Positions 45,245 to 54,281 of a stretch of 64,000 nucleotides of DNA are shown here, one piece after another. Source of the stretch: an uncultured Pirellula sp. Its GTDB lineage: Bacteria; Planctomycetota; Planctomycetia; Pirellulales; Pirellulaceae. The translations under genes and the position numbers were made by a program. The notes below the pieces were generated by a model. That model made no database searches and was not told where the DNA came from. It was given only the letters and a program-made list of their open reading frames with translations. The DNA lies in assembly GCA_903892355.1 (NCBI GenBank), contig CAITIE010000150.1, positions 98,874 through 162,873 of the forward strand. The letters run 5' to 3'. Position 1 is the first letter of the stretch, and each line of letters opens with the position of its first letter.

Positions 45245-46855
45245 TCAAGGCGACTCGGCTCCGAACGAAAGTGGCACGAATGGTTTTTCGAGCCTCCATC
45301 GACGCATGAGCTCCAGGTTTTTTTGGTATTGGGGATTTCGGTTCCCCTTGCCTCCTTCGAGATGCTCCGCTGCGGCCTCCAGTTCGTAGACTTGCTCGGA
45401 CTCCGGACCATCTCGATCCCCCATTTGTTGGCACCAATGGATCAGCTTACTCCGTAACTCCGAAAGAACCTCACCGTAGGCTGGATCGATTGCGAGATTA
45501 TGGAACTCGTCAGGGTCCGCACCGAGTGCATACAATTCTTCAACTGGACGACTCTCCGCCATGATGAGCGATTGATGGGGATCGAGCTTTCCATCGGCAT
45601 ACAATCGCCGCATCGCTTGGACGATCGCTTTGCTATCTTTGTAGAGGTTTGGCTGGAGATAAGGCCGACTCGGAAAGCCATTGCGAATGTATTTGTACTT
45701 TTCCGTACGCACCGATCGAATCCAATCCACCGTCTCATCCGCCCGATCACGGGCGGCAAACACGGCGTCGCGAGGCTTGTAATTTGGGCTGAAAAAATCG
45801 CGGGAGTTCATAGAGCTTGGGACGGGAATCCCAGCTAACGCGAGGGAAGTTGCACTCAAATCGATATGCTCCACCAGATCGCCTCGAGTTTGCCCCATAG
45901 GGATACTTGGCCCTGCGACAATCAGCGGTACATGGATGCCACCGTCATACAGAAATTGCTTGTTGCGAACATGGCTTATGCCATGATCGGTCATCACAAA
46001 AAAGATCGTATTTGCAAAGTCTCCGGTATCTTTCAATCGCTGCAAGATTTTTCCCACCTGATGGTCGGTGTATCGAACGCAGTCCAAGTACTGAGCCCAG
46101 TCCTCGCGAATGATCGGGTCTTCAGGAAGATACGGAGGGAGTTTCACCGACGAAACCTCAGTGATCGAACCGAGTTCCTTGAGAACCCGATTCGGCCAAT
46201 CCGACTTGGGAGCTTGGCCGCGGAATTTTCCGCCATGCAGCTGGATCTGGACAAAGAAAGGCTTCCCTCGATCGCGCCGCGCCCAGTGTGGTTGGTCGTA
46301 CGATTTCTCAGGACTCCACTCGAAGTTGTAATCCGTCTTTGCAATCTCCACACGATCGTTTTTTGCAAGCTGCTCATCGTTCTTTAGGAATGCTTCCCAC
46401 GTCAGATTATTGACGTGATAGCCATGCTCATGAAACAGCTCGGTTACCAAAGGAACATCCGAGGGCAACTGAATCGAATGGCCGGGAACACTCGAGCGAT
46501 GATTTTGAACTCCAAGGCTGGTTTGATACCGGCCAGTGATCAGCGCCGAACGCGAAATGCTGCAAATCGGGGCTGTCACAAACGCTTTCGTGAATCGAAC
46601 CCCAGAGGCGGACAATCCATCGATGTTCGGAGTTTGGATCGTTGTTTCCCCGAAGCAGGAGAAATGCGCGGACATATCCTCGATGATGATCCACACGATA
46701 TTCGGGGGATTCGTACTCGTGCGACTCGAGTTTTTGGGATTCGTTTCGCGCAGCGCAGGCTCAACAGCGATCCCTCTCGAAAACCCTGCCAGGACGAGCA
46801 CCAGAACGACGACGGCACCAACGAGAGGAGCGAGGATTCGTGAACGATACAACAT
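45245..46855 (-). CDS. Sulfatase with CSISR active-site motif
   Basis: A 536-residue exported sulfatase with an N-terminal hydrophobic signal. NIVWIIIEDMSAHFSCFG carries metal ligands, and TPNIDGLSASGVRFTKAFVTAPICSISRSALITGRY holds the formylglycine site. The usual CxPxR reads CSISR, so Pro is replaced by Ile. MTDHGISHVRN provides the late metal-binding Asp-His. Substrates are probably sulfated glycans. It lies 34 bp downstream of a second sulfatase on the same strand. Confidence 0.9.
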   Translation of the reverse strand: MLYRSRILAPLVGAVVVLVLVLAGFSRGIAVEPALRETNPKNSSRTSTNPPNIVWIIIEDMSAHFSCFGETTIQTPNIDGLSASGVRFTKAFVTAPICSISRSALITGRYQTSLGVQNHRSSVPGHSIQLPSDVPLVTELFHEHGYHVNNLTWEAFLKNDEQLAKNDRVEIAKTDYNFEWSPEKSYDQPHWARRDRGKPFFVQIQLHGGKFRGQAPKSDWPNRVLKELGSITEVSSVKLPPYLPEDPIIREDWAQYLDCVRYTDHQVGKILQRLKDTGDFANTIFFVMTDHGISHVRNKQFLYDGGIHVPLIVAGPSIPMGQTRGDLVEHIDLSATSLALAGIPVPSSMNSRDFFSPNYKPRDAVFAARDRADETVDWIRSVRTEKYKYIRNGFPSRPYLQPNLYKDSKAIVQAMRRLYADGKLDPHQSLIMAESRPVEELYALGADPDEFHNLAIDPAYGEVLSELRSKLIHWCQQMGDRDGPESEQVYELEAAAEHLEGGKGNRNPQYQKNLELMRRWRLEKPFVPLSFGAESP

Positions 46856-46889
46856 GGGTTTGGCTTTCTCCGACTCTGTTCAACGTCTG

Positions 46890-48395
46890 CTATGGCTGAG
46901 TGGTACCGAATTGATTTCGGTAAAGTGTTTTGAAAGGGTTCTCATCTGGTCCGACGGCATCCTCGTTGACGAGATATCCCTGCACCGAAACCCACCATCG
47001 ATCGTAGGCTTGGCCCAAGTCTCGCACAACTTCCGGATGAGATGCCGCGATATTCATCGTTTGACCGGGATCGGCGAGCACGTCAAACAGTTCCCATTGC
47101 GGCATCGCTTTGCCTTTAACGCTAACCAACGTATACCGAGCGTTCCGAATAGCACACTGTGCGTACTGAAATCCCTCGGGCGACGTGCCTTTGGGCCAGC
47201 GTCCCAAGTGTGTCACCAGTGTGCGATCCTCCCAGTTGGCATGAGGATCACGAAGGATAGGACCGAGGTCTCGGCCTTGGATTTGCGGTTTAGCACGATC
47301 GTCCAGCGTTGCATTGGCAAGCGTTGCTAGCGTAGGGAAGAAATCGATGTGGGCGGCAAGGGCATCGCACGGACCAGGATGGATAGTCGATGGCCATCTC
47401 CAAAAGGAACTGGCTCGAGTGCCTCCCAGCCACGGAGTACCCTTGGAACCTCGCATCCCCGCGTTGAACTTCGTCCCACCGATCGCAGACCCATTGTCAT
47501 TCATAAAAACAATCAGCGTGTCATTCGTAATTTCCCATCGATCTAACTGCTCTAAGAGGGCTCCGATGTTCTGATCGATATTATGGATCATTCCATAGAA
47601 ATTTTTCAGCTTTTCATCCAACCCGAGCCCGTCATAAAGCGCCGCATCCTCGGGCCGAGCGTTGTAGGGATCATGCGGCGCATTGGTCGCGATCCAACAA
47701 AAGAATGGCTTGTCCGTACGCTTTTGCCCCATCCACTCGATCGCTTTTCGAAAAAAGACGTCCGTGCAGTAACCCTCCGTTTTTTCGAAAGTACCATTAT
47801 GAAGGATCGCTGGATTGAAATAGCTGTTCCCTGGAGCATCACCGCAACTTCCCGGATACGATTGGCCGATGCCTCCTGCGCCGTGAATAAAGACCTCTTC
47901 GAATCCGCGGCGATTCGGCTGGTACGGCTCCTCGTCTCCCAGATGCCATTTGCCAAAGATCCCTGTCGCATATCCGGATCCTCGCAACATCTCTGCCACC
48001 GTCACCGCAGCGAGAGACAGTCGCTCCCGTTCAAGAATGGTGTGCGTTATCCCATTGAAGAACTCGTGGCGCCCTGTCATCAGCGCCGAGCGGGTCGGGG
48101 AGCAGGTGGGAGAAACAAAAAAATTGGTGAACGAACGACTCTCTCGCTCCAAGCGATCCAAGTTAGGTGTCTTAAGAATCGGATTGCCATGGGCCGATAC
48201 GTCTCCGTACCCCTGATCGTCGGTAAGCACGACGATGATGTTGGGTGGGTTCCCTTTGGCGTGCTTTGTAACGTCGACTCCAGCCGATACGGCCCCCGAT
48301 TCATTAGCCTTTCCGTTGGCAATCAACGAGCCACACAACCAACAACACATCAGCAGTAAGCTCGCGCTGCGTATTTTTACCCAAGCGGTGTTCAC
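46890..48395 (-). CDS. Sulfatase (CSPTR type)
   Basis: A 501-residue exported arylsulfatase-like enzyme. A signal peptide ends near residue 30. NIIVVLTDDQGYGDVSAHGNP carries the Asp pair for calcium, and TCSPTRSALMTGRHEF the formylglycine Cys in a canonical CxPxR. GYATGIFGKWHLGD is also typical. FMNDNGSAIGGTKFNAGMRGSKGTPWLGG gives the late ligands. Activity needs a formylglycine-generating enzyme, not seen here. It precedes the CSISR sulfatase in the same operon; paired sulfatases fit sulfated-polysaccharide use. Confidence 0.93.
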   Translation of the reverse strand: MNTAWVKIRSASLLLMCCWLCGSLIANGKANESGAVSAGVDVTKHAKGNPPNIIVVLTDDQGYGDVSAHGNPILKTPNLDRLERESRSFTNFFVSPTCSPTRSALMTGRHEFFNGITHTILERERLSLAAVTVAEMLRGSGYATGIFGKWHLGDEEPYQPNRRGFEEVFIHGAGGIGQSYPGSCGDAPGNSYFNPAILHNGTFEKTEGYCTDVFFRKAIEWMGQKRTDKPFFCWIATNAPHDPYNARPEDAALYDGLGLDEKLKNFYGMIHNIDQNIGALLEQLDRWEITNDTLIVFMNDNGSAIGGTKFNAGMRGSKGTPWLGGTRASSFWRWPSTIHPGPCDALAAHIDFFPTLATLANATLDDRAKPQIQGRDLGPILRDPHANWEDRTLVTHLGRWPKGTSPEGFQYAQCAIRNARYTLVSVKGKAMPQWELFDVLADPGQTMNIAASHPEVVRDLGQAYDRWWVSVQGYLVNEDAVGPDENPFKTLYRNQFGTTQP

Positions 48396-48653
48396 TTAAA
48401 AATTCCTGTCTTAAATGCAATCCGAGCTATTGATTCGAAAGCCGATCACCGTGGATCTCGTAGATCCGACGGTATCGAATATAATCTTTCCAGGGGTTCA
48501 ATTGCGACTCTGGCCGGCGATAGCTAGAGTAACTTGGGGAGATCTCGCGTTGCTGCTCCTCTTTGACGTAGGGTTTTAGCCCAAGGGGATCGTCGCCAAC
48601 GGTGATCCTTTTCCAGACAACATCTAGAGTTAGCCCGCCTGTGAGAACGACGA

Positions 48654-49190
48654 ATGAGTGAGACGACGAGTGTGGAGCAAGCCCCAAAAACCACCATCGA
48701 GCGTCTTGGGGATACCTCCAAATGCCCGGTTTGCTGGTCCGATGTCCACGAAGAAGCATACCACTGCACCAAATGCAGGAACTTCTTTTGCTTCCATTGC
48801 CGTGCGCGCTTAACCGGCGCAGAGTCCCCGTTGCAGTGCGTGAACAAGGGATGTGGGTATTATGGCAAGCTCGTATGCAATAGCTGTGACCCACAGCATA
48901 AGAAAGACGAAATGCCGACCGAGTATATGGAGCCGATCGATGGGTATTGGCCGCTGTGGTTGCTGGCTACCATCATCGCTTCGATCATCTTATGGCTTTA
49001 CACCAATTGGCTAGCGGCCCTTATCGCATTTATGGGGTTGTATGGGGGGGTAGGGGCCATCATGCAGTCCATGGGATTGAACATTTTCGGGATTGAGCGC
49101 AAGGTAGCCATGCAGCGAGTCTCCAACTACCACTCTTGTATTTGTTGCGAACAACCAGTCAAGGTTGTCAATCTGCACGATAAGCATTGA
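48654..49190 (+). CDS. Zinc-ribbon membrane protein
   Basis: A 178-residue protein. Residues ~20-90 hold several CxxC pairs (CPVCWSDVHEEAYHCTKCRNFFCFHCR, CVNKGCGYYGKLVCNSC), enough for two zinc sites of RING-like spacing. Two hydrophobic helices follow (~100-150). The C-terminal tail carries another CICCEQP. No family name can be given. It precedes an AIM24 protein with a stop-start overlap at TTGA if the TTG start at 49187 of that gene is used. Confidence 0.75.
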   Translation: MSETTSVEQAPKTTIERLGDTSKCPVCWSDVHEEAYHCTKCRNFFCFHCRARLTGAESPLQCVNKGCGYYGKLVCNSCDPQHKKDEMPTEYMEPIDGYWPLWLLATIIASIILWLYTNWLAALIAFMGLYGGVGAIMQSMGLNIFGIERKVAMQRVSNYHSCICCEQPVKVVNLHDKH

Positions 49191-49252
49191 TCGCTGCCTA
49201 CGCATCGCCTGAACTCCGCCAGCTCTTCACTCGATATTCTCCCAAAGACCCC

Positions 49253-49918
49253 ATGGCCACGTTCGAAGTAAAACAACTTGAAGGAATGCGATATGTCGAT
49301 ATCCAGCTGGACCATGAAATGGTTCGATGTGAATCGGGCGCACTGAACTACATGATCGGAGACATCGCGATTTACTCGCAACTGGTTCCATCTGTGGGGG
49401 GTGTCGTCTCGTCGCTGCTAGCCGGTGAATCGGTCTACCGTCCGACCTATTCCGGAACGGGAACGATCACGCTCGAATCCTCGCTGGGAGGCTTCCACAT
49501 CGTGGAACTCAACGGGGAATCGTGGATTCTCGAGAAAGGGGCCTACTGGGCCTCAGAAGGTTCGGTGAACCTTCAGTTTTTTCGGGAGCGATTGCTCACC
49601 TCACTATGGGCCGGCGAAGGCATCGTCTATCTCCAGACGAAAGTTGCAGGGGAAGGCAAGGTTGTTGTAACCACGAAGGGGCCTGTTGAAGAAATCTTGC
49701 TCGATGATGGCGAAGAAGTAGTCGTCGATGGCGATTGCGTGATCGGGCGCACAGCAAGTGTCTTGTTCAAGATGAGGCGGCCGACCAAAAACTTTATGGG
49801 GCGATTCACGGCAGGCGAGCCATTTGTGAAAGTCTACACAGGCCCTGGAAAAATCCTGCTCAACCCCACCTTCTACTGGCGGTATTACATGTCGGTGCAA
49901 AAGCAAAAACAAAAATAG
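49253..49918 (+). CDS. AIM24 family protein
   Basis: 221 residues from the ATG at 49253 (ATFEVKQLEGMRYVDIQL), which matches the usual family start; a TTG at 49187 is the alternative. The fold is a beta-rich AIM24/TIGR00266 domain: MVRCESGALNYMIGDI, GTITLESSLGGFHIVEL, LLDDGEEVVVDGDCVIG, and GPGKILLNPTF at the end. Bacterial members have no proven activity. The upstream zinc-ribbon membrane protein may serve as its membrane partner. Confidence 0.85.
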   Translation: MATFEVKQLEGMRYVDIQLDHEMVRCESGALNYMIGDIAIYSQLVPSVGGVVSSLLAGESVYRPTYSGTGTITLESSLGGFHIVELNGESWILEKGAYWASEGSVNLQFFRERLLTSLWAGEGIVYLQTKVAGEGKVVVTTKGPVEEILLDDGEEVVVDGDCVIGRTASVLFKMRRPTKNFMGRFTAGEPFVKVYTGPGKILLNPTFYWRYYMSVQKQKQK

Positions 49919-50003
49919 TTGCTGCTCTGCTCACCAAGAACCGACTGGCCATTTGGTAAATTGAAGTTGGATGCAGACCCCCTGAATCTGTGCCAAGCCT
50001 TGA

Positions 50004-51458
50004 ATGTGTATGAGCCTCTTCATGTTTCTCGATAACCGAATCTTGGTGTTCGCAACCCTGCTCGCAGCAGGGGGCTTGGCCATTCCAAGCGAACGCATTT
50101 GGGCTCAAACGCCAGCGATCGCCCAGGAGAACGAGTCGTCTGGGCTTGGTAGCGAAAAAGCGGAAGCTCCTTATGCCATCGCGATTTTTTCCGCCGATGC
50201 GACCATCCCGCTAAATCACCGCTGCATGGGTGTCCTACCTCAGAAATCGGTCAGCATAACGGATCCACTGTTCGTGCATGGATTTGCAATTTTGGGTCCA
50301 GAGAAACCGATCATCGTAGTCGCTATCGATTGGTGCGAAATCCGAAATTCTTCGTACGATGCATGGCGAGATCGGCTGGCAAATGCTGCTGGGACTACGC
50401 GTGAGAGAGTGTTGGTAAGCTCCCTGCACCAGCATGATGCCCCCGTGATCGATGCCGACGCCCAGTCACTTTTGGACGGCGTGGGTTTGGTCAGCGAACT
50501 CTTCGATCCCGAGTTCCATGAGTCGGTCTTGCAACGCGTTGAGGAAGCGTTGAAAGATGCGATTGCCACAACGACACCGATCACTCACGTGGGATACTCG
50601 GAAAGCGTTGTTGAGGACATAGCGTCGAATCGACGCATGGTGAATTCCGAGGGGAATGTATCGTTTTCTCGCGGAAGCAGCAGTGGACGGGAACCGCTAT
50701 TTCGCGATGCCGAAACGGGACTCATCGACCCGAAACTTCGAACCCTGTCTTTTTGGAATAATGATCAATGCTTGCTGGAGTACCACACCTACGCGACTCA
50801 CCCCATGAGCTACTACGGTCGCGGCGAAGTCACCTCGGACTTTGTCGGACTGGCCCGCGAGCGTCGCAGGCGAGATGATCGCAGCGTCGCACAAGTTTAT
50901 GCATCGGGGTGTAGCGGCGATGTGACCGCAGGAAAATTCAACGACGGGACTCCGGAGTCGCGGAGGAAATTGACGGATCGACTGTACGAGGCAATGTGCC
51001 ATTCCAGCGACCATATTCAGCGAATACCGATGGAGCAACTCACATTCAGAAATGAGCCCCTAGACCTCGAACCGAGCCGCGATGAGAACCTCGGGATCGA
51101 TTTTCTTACCGCCCAACTCCACGATGAAACGCTTGCAACTGAAAAACGGATCTTGGCAGCCATGGGGTTGGCGTCTCGGAACCGTGTTGCGCGAGGCCAA
51201 ACCATGGACATGCCCTGCGTCGATTTCCGAGTAGCTCGGGTTGTCGTATTCCCTGGCGAGAGTTTCGTGGGTTATCAATCGATCGCGCAAGAATTGAGTC
51301 CAGGGAAACCGGTCCTGCCCATCGGTTACGGAGAATGCTGGACAGGATACGTCCCCACCGAATCCGCGTTCCTCGACGGGTTTCACGAGAGCTGGTTGTG
51401 GGTTGCCCCAGGAGCCGAAGCCCGAATTCGGTCGGTTCTCCGCTCGCTATTCCAATGA
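50004..51458 (+). CDS. Neutral/alkaline ceramidase-like exported hydrolase
   Basis: A 484-residue protein with a signal peptide ending near IWAQ. Segments typical of the neutral ceramidase N-terminal family are VVAIDWCEI, SSLHQHDAP (zinc-ligand His), YHTYATHPMSYYGRGEVTSDFVGLARE and ASGCSGDVTAGKFN. The chain is shorter than full eukaryotic ceramidases and lacks the C-terminal domain. Planctomycetes carry many such proteins, so true ceramide hydrolysis is not assured. It follows AIM24 on the same strand. Confidence 0.78.
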   Translation: MCMSLFMFLDNRILVFATLLAAGGLAIPSERIWAQTPAIAQENESSGLGSEKAEAPYAIAIFSADATIPLNHRCMGVLPQKSVSITDPLFVHGFAILGPEKPIIVVAIDWCEIRNSSYDAWRDRLANAAGTTRERVLVSSLHQHDAPVIDADAQSLLDGVGLVSELFDPEFHESVLQRVEEALKDAIATTTPITHVGYSESVVEDIASNRRMVNSEGNVSFSRGSSSGREPLFRDAETGLIDPKLRTLSFWNNDQCLLEYHTYATHPMSYYGRGEVTSDFVGLARERRRRDDRSVAQVYASGCSGDVTAGKFNDGTPESRRKLTDRLYEAMCHSSDHIQRIPMEQLTFRNEPLDLEPSRDENLGIDFLTAQLHDETLATEKRILAAMGLASRNRVARGQTMDMPCVDFRVARVVVFPGESFVGYQSIAQELSPGKPVLPIGYGECWTGYVPTESAFLDGFHESWLWVAPGAEARIRSVLRSLFQ

Positions 51459-51558
51459 TCGACGATGTCGTTCTGGCGATGTCGGCCTGGTCCTGCTGAT
51501 CATCGCGGATCTGCCTAGCAATTGTAATTTGGCGACGTTTCGATGGCGAAGGTTACGC

Positions 51559-52608
51559 TCACTCGGCATCGCCGCTTAGGACTTCACCGCCAGCTCGCGT
51601 CCCCATAGCCCGCCAAATATTCGGTTGGATGTTGCTGTTGACGGGACGGACAGAGCCATCCATCAATAACCCATGGACCAAACCAGCATGGTAGCTGCGA
51701 GAAGTAATTATCGCAGATGTAATTGAAGTCTGGTCGGTACCTTCACGGATTCCGCTGACGTCGATGTCATACGTTTTTCCGTCGCTGTGCTGGAACAGAA
51801 ACGGGGTCTGTGGAGTAAATGTCGTGGTAAAGCCAGTGTGAATGGCTCTACCACAAACCCATTCGGTGTGACCGCCCGTCGCAGACCAAATACCACCAAC
51901 ATGGCTTACCGATGCTGACTGCGGTAAGGCTGGTGGAGCTGAAGGAAGTGTGTTGGCATCATGGAATCGGGGGGTGAATGCTTTCACCTCAGCGAATCCA
52001 ACCGTGTTGCTGAGACCGTCGACAAAATGTGCCGTTGCAAACCGACTGTTCGGAGCAAAAGCACCTCCACCATCTTGCCTCGTCATCGGATTCCAGACCA
52101 TGTACTCTCCGACGGACATCGCGTAGTTCAATGGATAGTGCTCGGGAATGTTGGTCGATGCATTCAACCGCGGTCGATCGTTTACTTCGCTTGGACAAAG
52201 CAAGACCGGAACTCTCGTCGCAGCAACTCCATAGGGAGGAAACTGCGATCGGTTGTCGGGATGATGGTAGCCGATCGAAAAATCGATCCTTCGAAAAATC
52301 GTATCCCCTTCGACGTAGGGGAGTAAAAAACTCTGGCCCGACCACGGCTGGGTGGAACTTCCTCCACGGGTGATCGCCGAGGAAGGAAACCGCTTAAAGG
52401 CGCTCTCATAGTTGTGCAATGCCAGACCTAGCTGCTTCAAATTGTTGCCACAACTCATCCTGCGAGCCGCTTCACGGGCGGCTTGGACGGCGGGCAAAAG
52501 CAACGCGACCAAGACCCCCACGATGGCGATTACGACCAGCAACTCGACCAGGGTAAACCCAGGGCGGTCCGAGGGTCGCGCCCCTGGCAACCTTCGTTGT
52601 TGCCACAT
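51559..52608 (-). CDS. DUF1559 prepilin-like protein
   Basis: About 349 residues from the ATG at 52608; an in-frame start at 52776 gives a much longer leader. The type IV prepilin cleavage motif and helix GFTLVELLVVIAIVGVLVALLLPAVQAAREAARR are followed by the DUF1559 landmarks NNLKQLGLALHNYES, DGLSNTVGFAEV and the closing LVHGLLMDGSVRPVNSNI. These proteins are greatly expanded in planctomycetes and are thought to form surface fibres or be secreted, though direct proof is thin. It diverges from hemP. Confidence 0.93.
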   Translation of the reverse strand: MWQQRRLPGARPSDRPGFTLVELLVVIAIVGVLVALLLPAVQAAREAARRMSCGNNLKQLGLALHNYESAFKRFPSSAITRGGSSTQPWSGQSFLLPYVEGDTIFRRIDFSIGYHHPDNRSQFPPYGVAATRVPVLLCPSEVNDRPRLNASTNIPEHYPLNYAMSVGEYMVWNPMTRQDGGGAFAPNSRFATAHFVDGLSNTVGFAEVKAFTPRFHDANTLPSAPPALPQSASVSHVGGIWSATGGHTEWVCGRAIHTGFTTTFTPQTPFLFQHSDGKTYDIDVSGIREGTDQTSITSAIITSRSYHAGLVHGLLMDGSVRPVNSNIQPNIWRAMGTRAGGEVLSGDAE

Positions 52609-52801
52609 CGGGATCTTTAGAAAATGAAATTCCAGACGGAACCGTCCCGCTAGAACTTGGTTCCCCGACCGTTTTTTCAGCCCGCGCATTCCAATCGACT
52701 CCTCGATCAAAAACCCAGCAAATTGTTGGCTGGCTGAGGAACGCTCCACTTCGAAACGCTCCAGTCGCTTGCTCATTTCGTAACACGCACACCATTGTTA
52801 T

Positions 52802-52816
52802 TGAGACTCAATCTCA
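52802..52816. promoter_or_regulatory. Fur-box-like palindrome upstream of hemP
   Basis: TGAGACTCAATCTCA fits the 7-1-7 Fur consensus TGAnAATnATTnTCA at all but two positions. It lies 95 bp before hemP and in the divergent gap with the DUF1559 gene, so iron could control both. Confidence 0.6.
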
Positions 52817-52910
52817 CTACAATCCCTGCAGGCGTTTTTTTCGCAACAAAACATGCGAAAATGTCGCATTCAAGACGCTGTCCAGCCTGACCGCAAGCAC
52901 CCAAATTGCC

Positions 52911-53117
52911 ATGAGCAAAGAGCCTGAACCGAACCGCTCCGAGGATACCTCGCTTCCGAATGCCCCCCTACGACGCCTGCAGGGAGTGGGTTCCATTCCA
53001 AAGATCATCTCCTTCGCAGAGTTGTGCCGATGTGGTGATGAGGTTTGGATCGAAAACGATGGTGCTATTTATCGACTTCGCCGAACGCGGCAAGGAAAAC
53101 TGATCTTGACCAAGTGA
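52911..53117 (+). CDS. hemP: Hemin uptake protein HemP
   Basis: A 68-residue protein with the full HemP signature: IISFAELCRCGDEVWIENDGAIYRLRRTRQGKLILTK at the C-terminus. The N-terminal 30 residues are polar. HemP proteins accompany haem uptake systems and are often iron-regulated; their mechanism is not settled. No haem transporter is adjacent, but the Fur-box-like site upstream supports iron control. The start ATG at 52911 follows a normal distance from the site. Confidence 0.88.
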   Translation: MSKEPEPNRSEDTSLPNAPLRRLQGVGSIPKIISFAELCRCGDEVWIENDGAIYRLRRTRQGKLILTK

Positions 53118-53301
53118 ACCTATCGCGAGCGATCAATTCCCCAGGCAGTCTCACCGTTGAAACGGAGGTTCTGCTTTTTGGTTTTCCCCTCTTTTTTCAT
53201 ACGCGCTCAAAGCTCGACCACAGTATCCTAGATTCAGACGTTGTTTAGCGGTCAGGGGGCCGTTCACTTGGTTTCTCTAGAGTCGTTGGGGCTCCCGGGT
53301 C

Positions 53302-54252
53302 ATGAGCGATTGCTTGAGCCCTAAAACCGAAAAAATTCTCAAACGCCAAGGCAAATCCATCGCGACCTTTCGCGCTTGCGCTCTAGTCCTCCGCGATCAA
53401 ATCGCATCCGTGAGGCAACTGCTCAAAGCAATTCAAAACAAGGGCTACGACGACGCGACGCATGTTCATGGACTTCGCGTCGCTTGCCGGCGCGCTCAAT
53501 CACTGGTGCTTTTCTTTGAAGCAGCCGCTCCTGTTTCTCTCTTGGATCCGATTTCAAAACGCCTTCGGAAAATACGTCGAGCAACCAATGAAGTTCGCGA
53601 ACTGGACGTCTTGATCGAGAACATCCGTGACTGGCGGGTTGTTCCGAACCGAGAACGGCTTCTACGAATCCTACGGAAGCAACGCGAAGATGCAGCAAAG
53701 AGAATGTACGATGCGCTAAAACCAGGCTTCCATTCGAAGACTCTTCGCAAGCTTTCGAAACAACTTTCTCTTTCCCTGAGGACGAACAGTACCTCCACGG
53801 ATGAGCCATCTCCATTACTTGAGACTCCGTTCCGTGATTTTGCAATCTCTTCCTTGCGCTGCCAACTTGAGGACTATCTCTCCCGTCGTCCATCAGCCTG
53901 GAACGATCTTGAGGCGATCCATCGGTTTCGCATTCAAGGCAAACATGCTCGCTACAACCTGGAATTGGTTTCTGTTGTCATTCAAAAAAAGACTGCGATC
54001 AAAGCACTCAAGGCATTCGTTGAGATCCAGACCGAATTGGGAGACCTGCATGACCTGGCTCAAGGCGTATCGATGGTTCAAGCCCAACTCGAATCGGCAG
54101 GCAGTCTGACACTTGCAGCGGCATGGCAGACCATTTTTGACCGCGAGCGTCGAAAGCTCAGTAGGATGCAAAAGCAACTACCCAATCAACTCTCCGACGC
54201 CCGGTTTCAATCGCTCCATCGGCACCTAAAAAAACTTCTCGCCAGCGGCTAG
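53302..54252 (+). CDS. CHAD domain protein
   Basis: A 316-residue helical protein. The CHAD pattern of conserved histidines and charged residues is seen as HVHGLRVACRRAQSLVLFF near the start and HRFRIQGKHARYNLELV later; helical bundles of this kind bind polyphosphate. No CYTH (triphosphate tunnel) domain, which often accompanies CHAD, is present. It converges with the secreted protein gene at 54282. The role is likely polyphosphate-related. Confidence 0.88.
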   Translation: MSDCLSPKTEKILKRQGKSIATFRACALVLRDQIASVRQLLKAIQNKGYDDATHVHGLRVACRRAQSLVLFFEAAAPVSLLDPISKRLRKIRRATNEVRELDVLIENIRDWRVVPNRERLLRILRKQREDAAKRMYDALKPGFHSKTLRKLSKQLSLSLRTNSTSTDEPSPLLETPFRDFAISSLRCQLEDYLSRRPSAWNDLEAIHRFRIQGKHARYNLELVSVVIQKKTAIKALKAFVEIQTELGDLHDLAQGVSMVQAQLESAGSLTLAAAWQTIFDRERRKLSRMQKQLPNQLSDARFQSLHRHLKKLLASG

Positions 54253-54281
54253 CAGTTCCAGGCCGCCAGGCATGATCGCAA

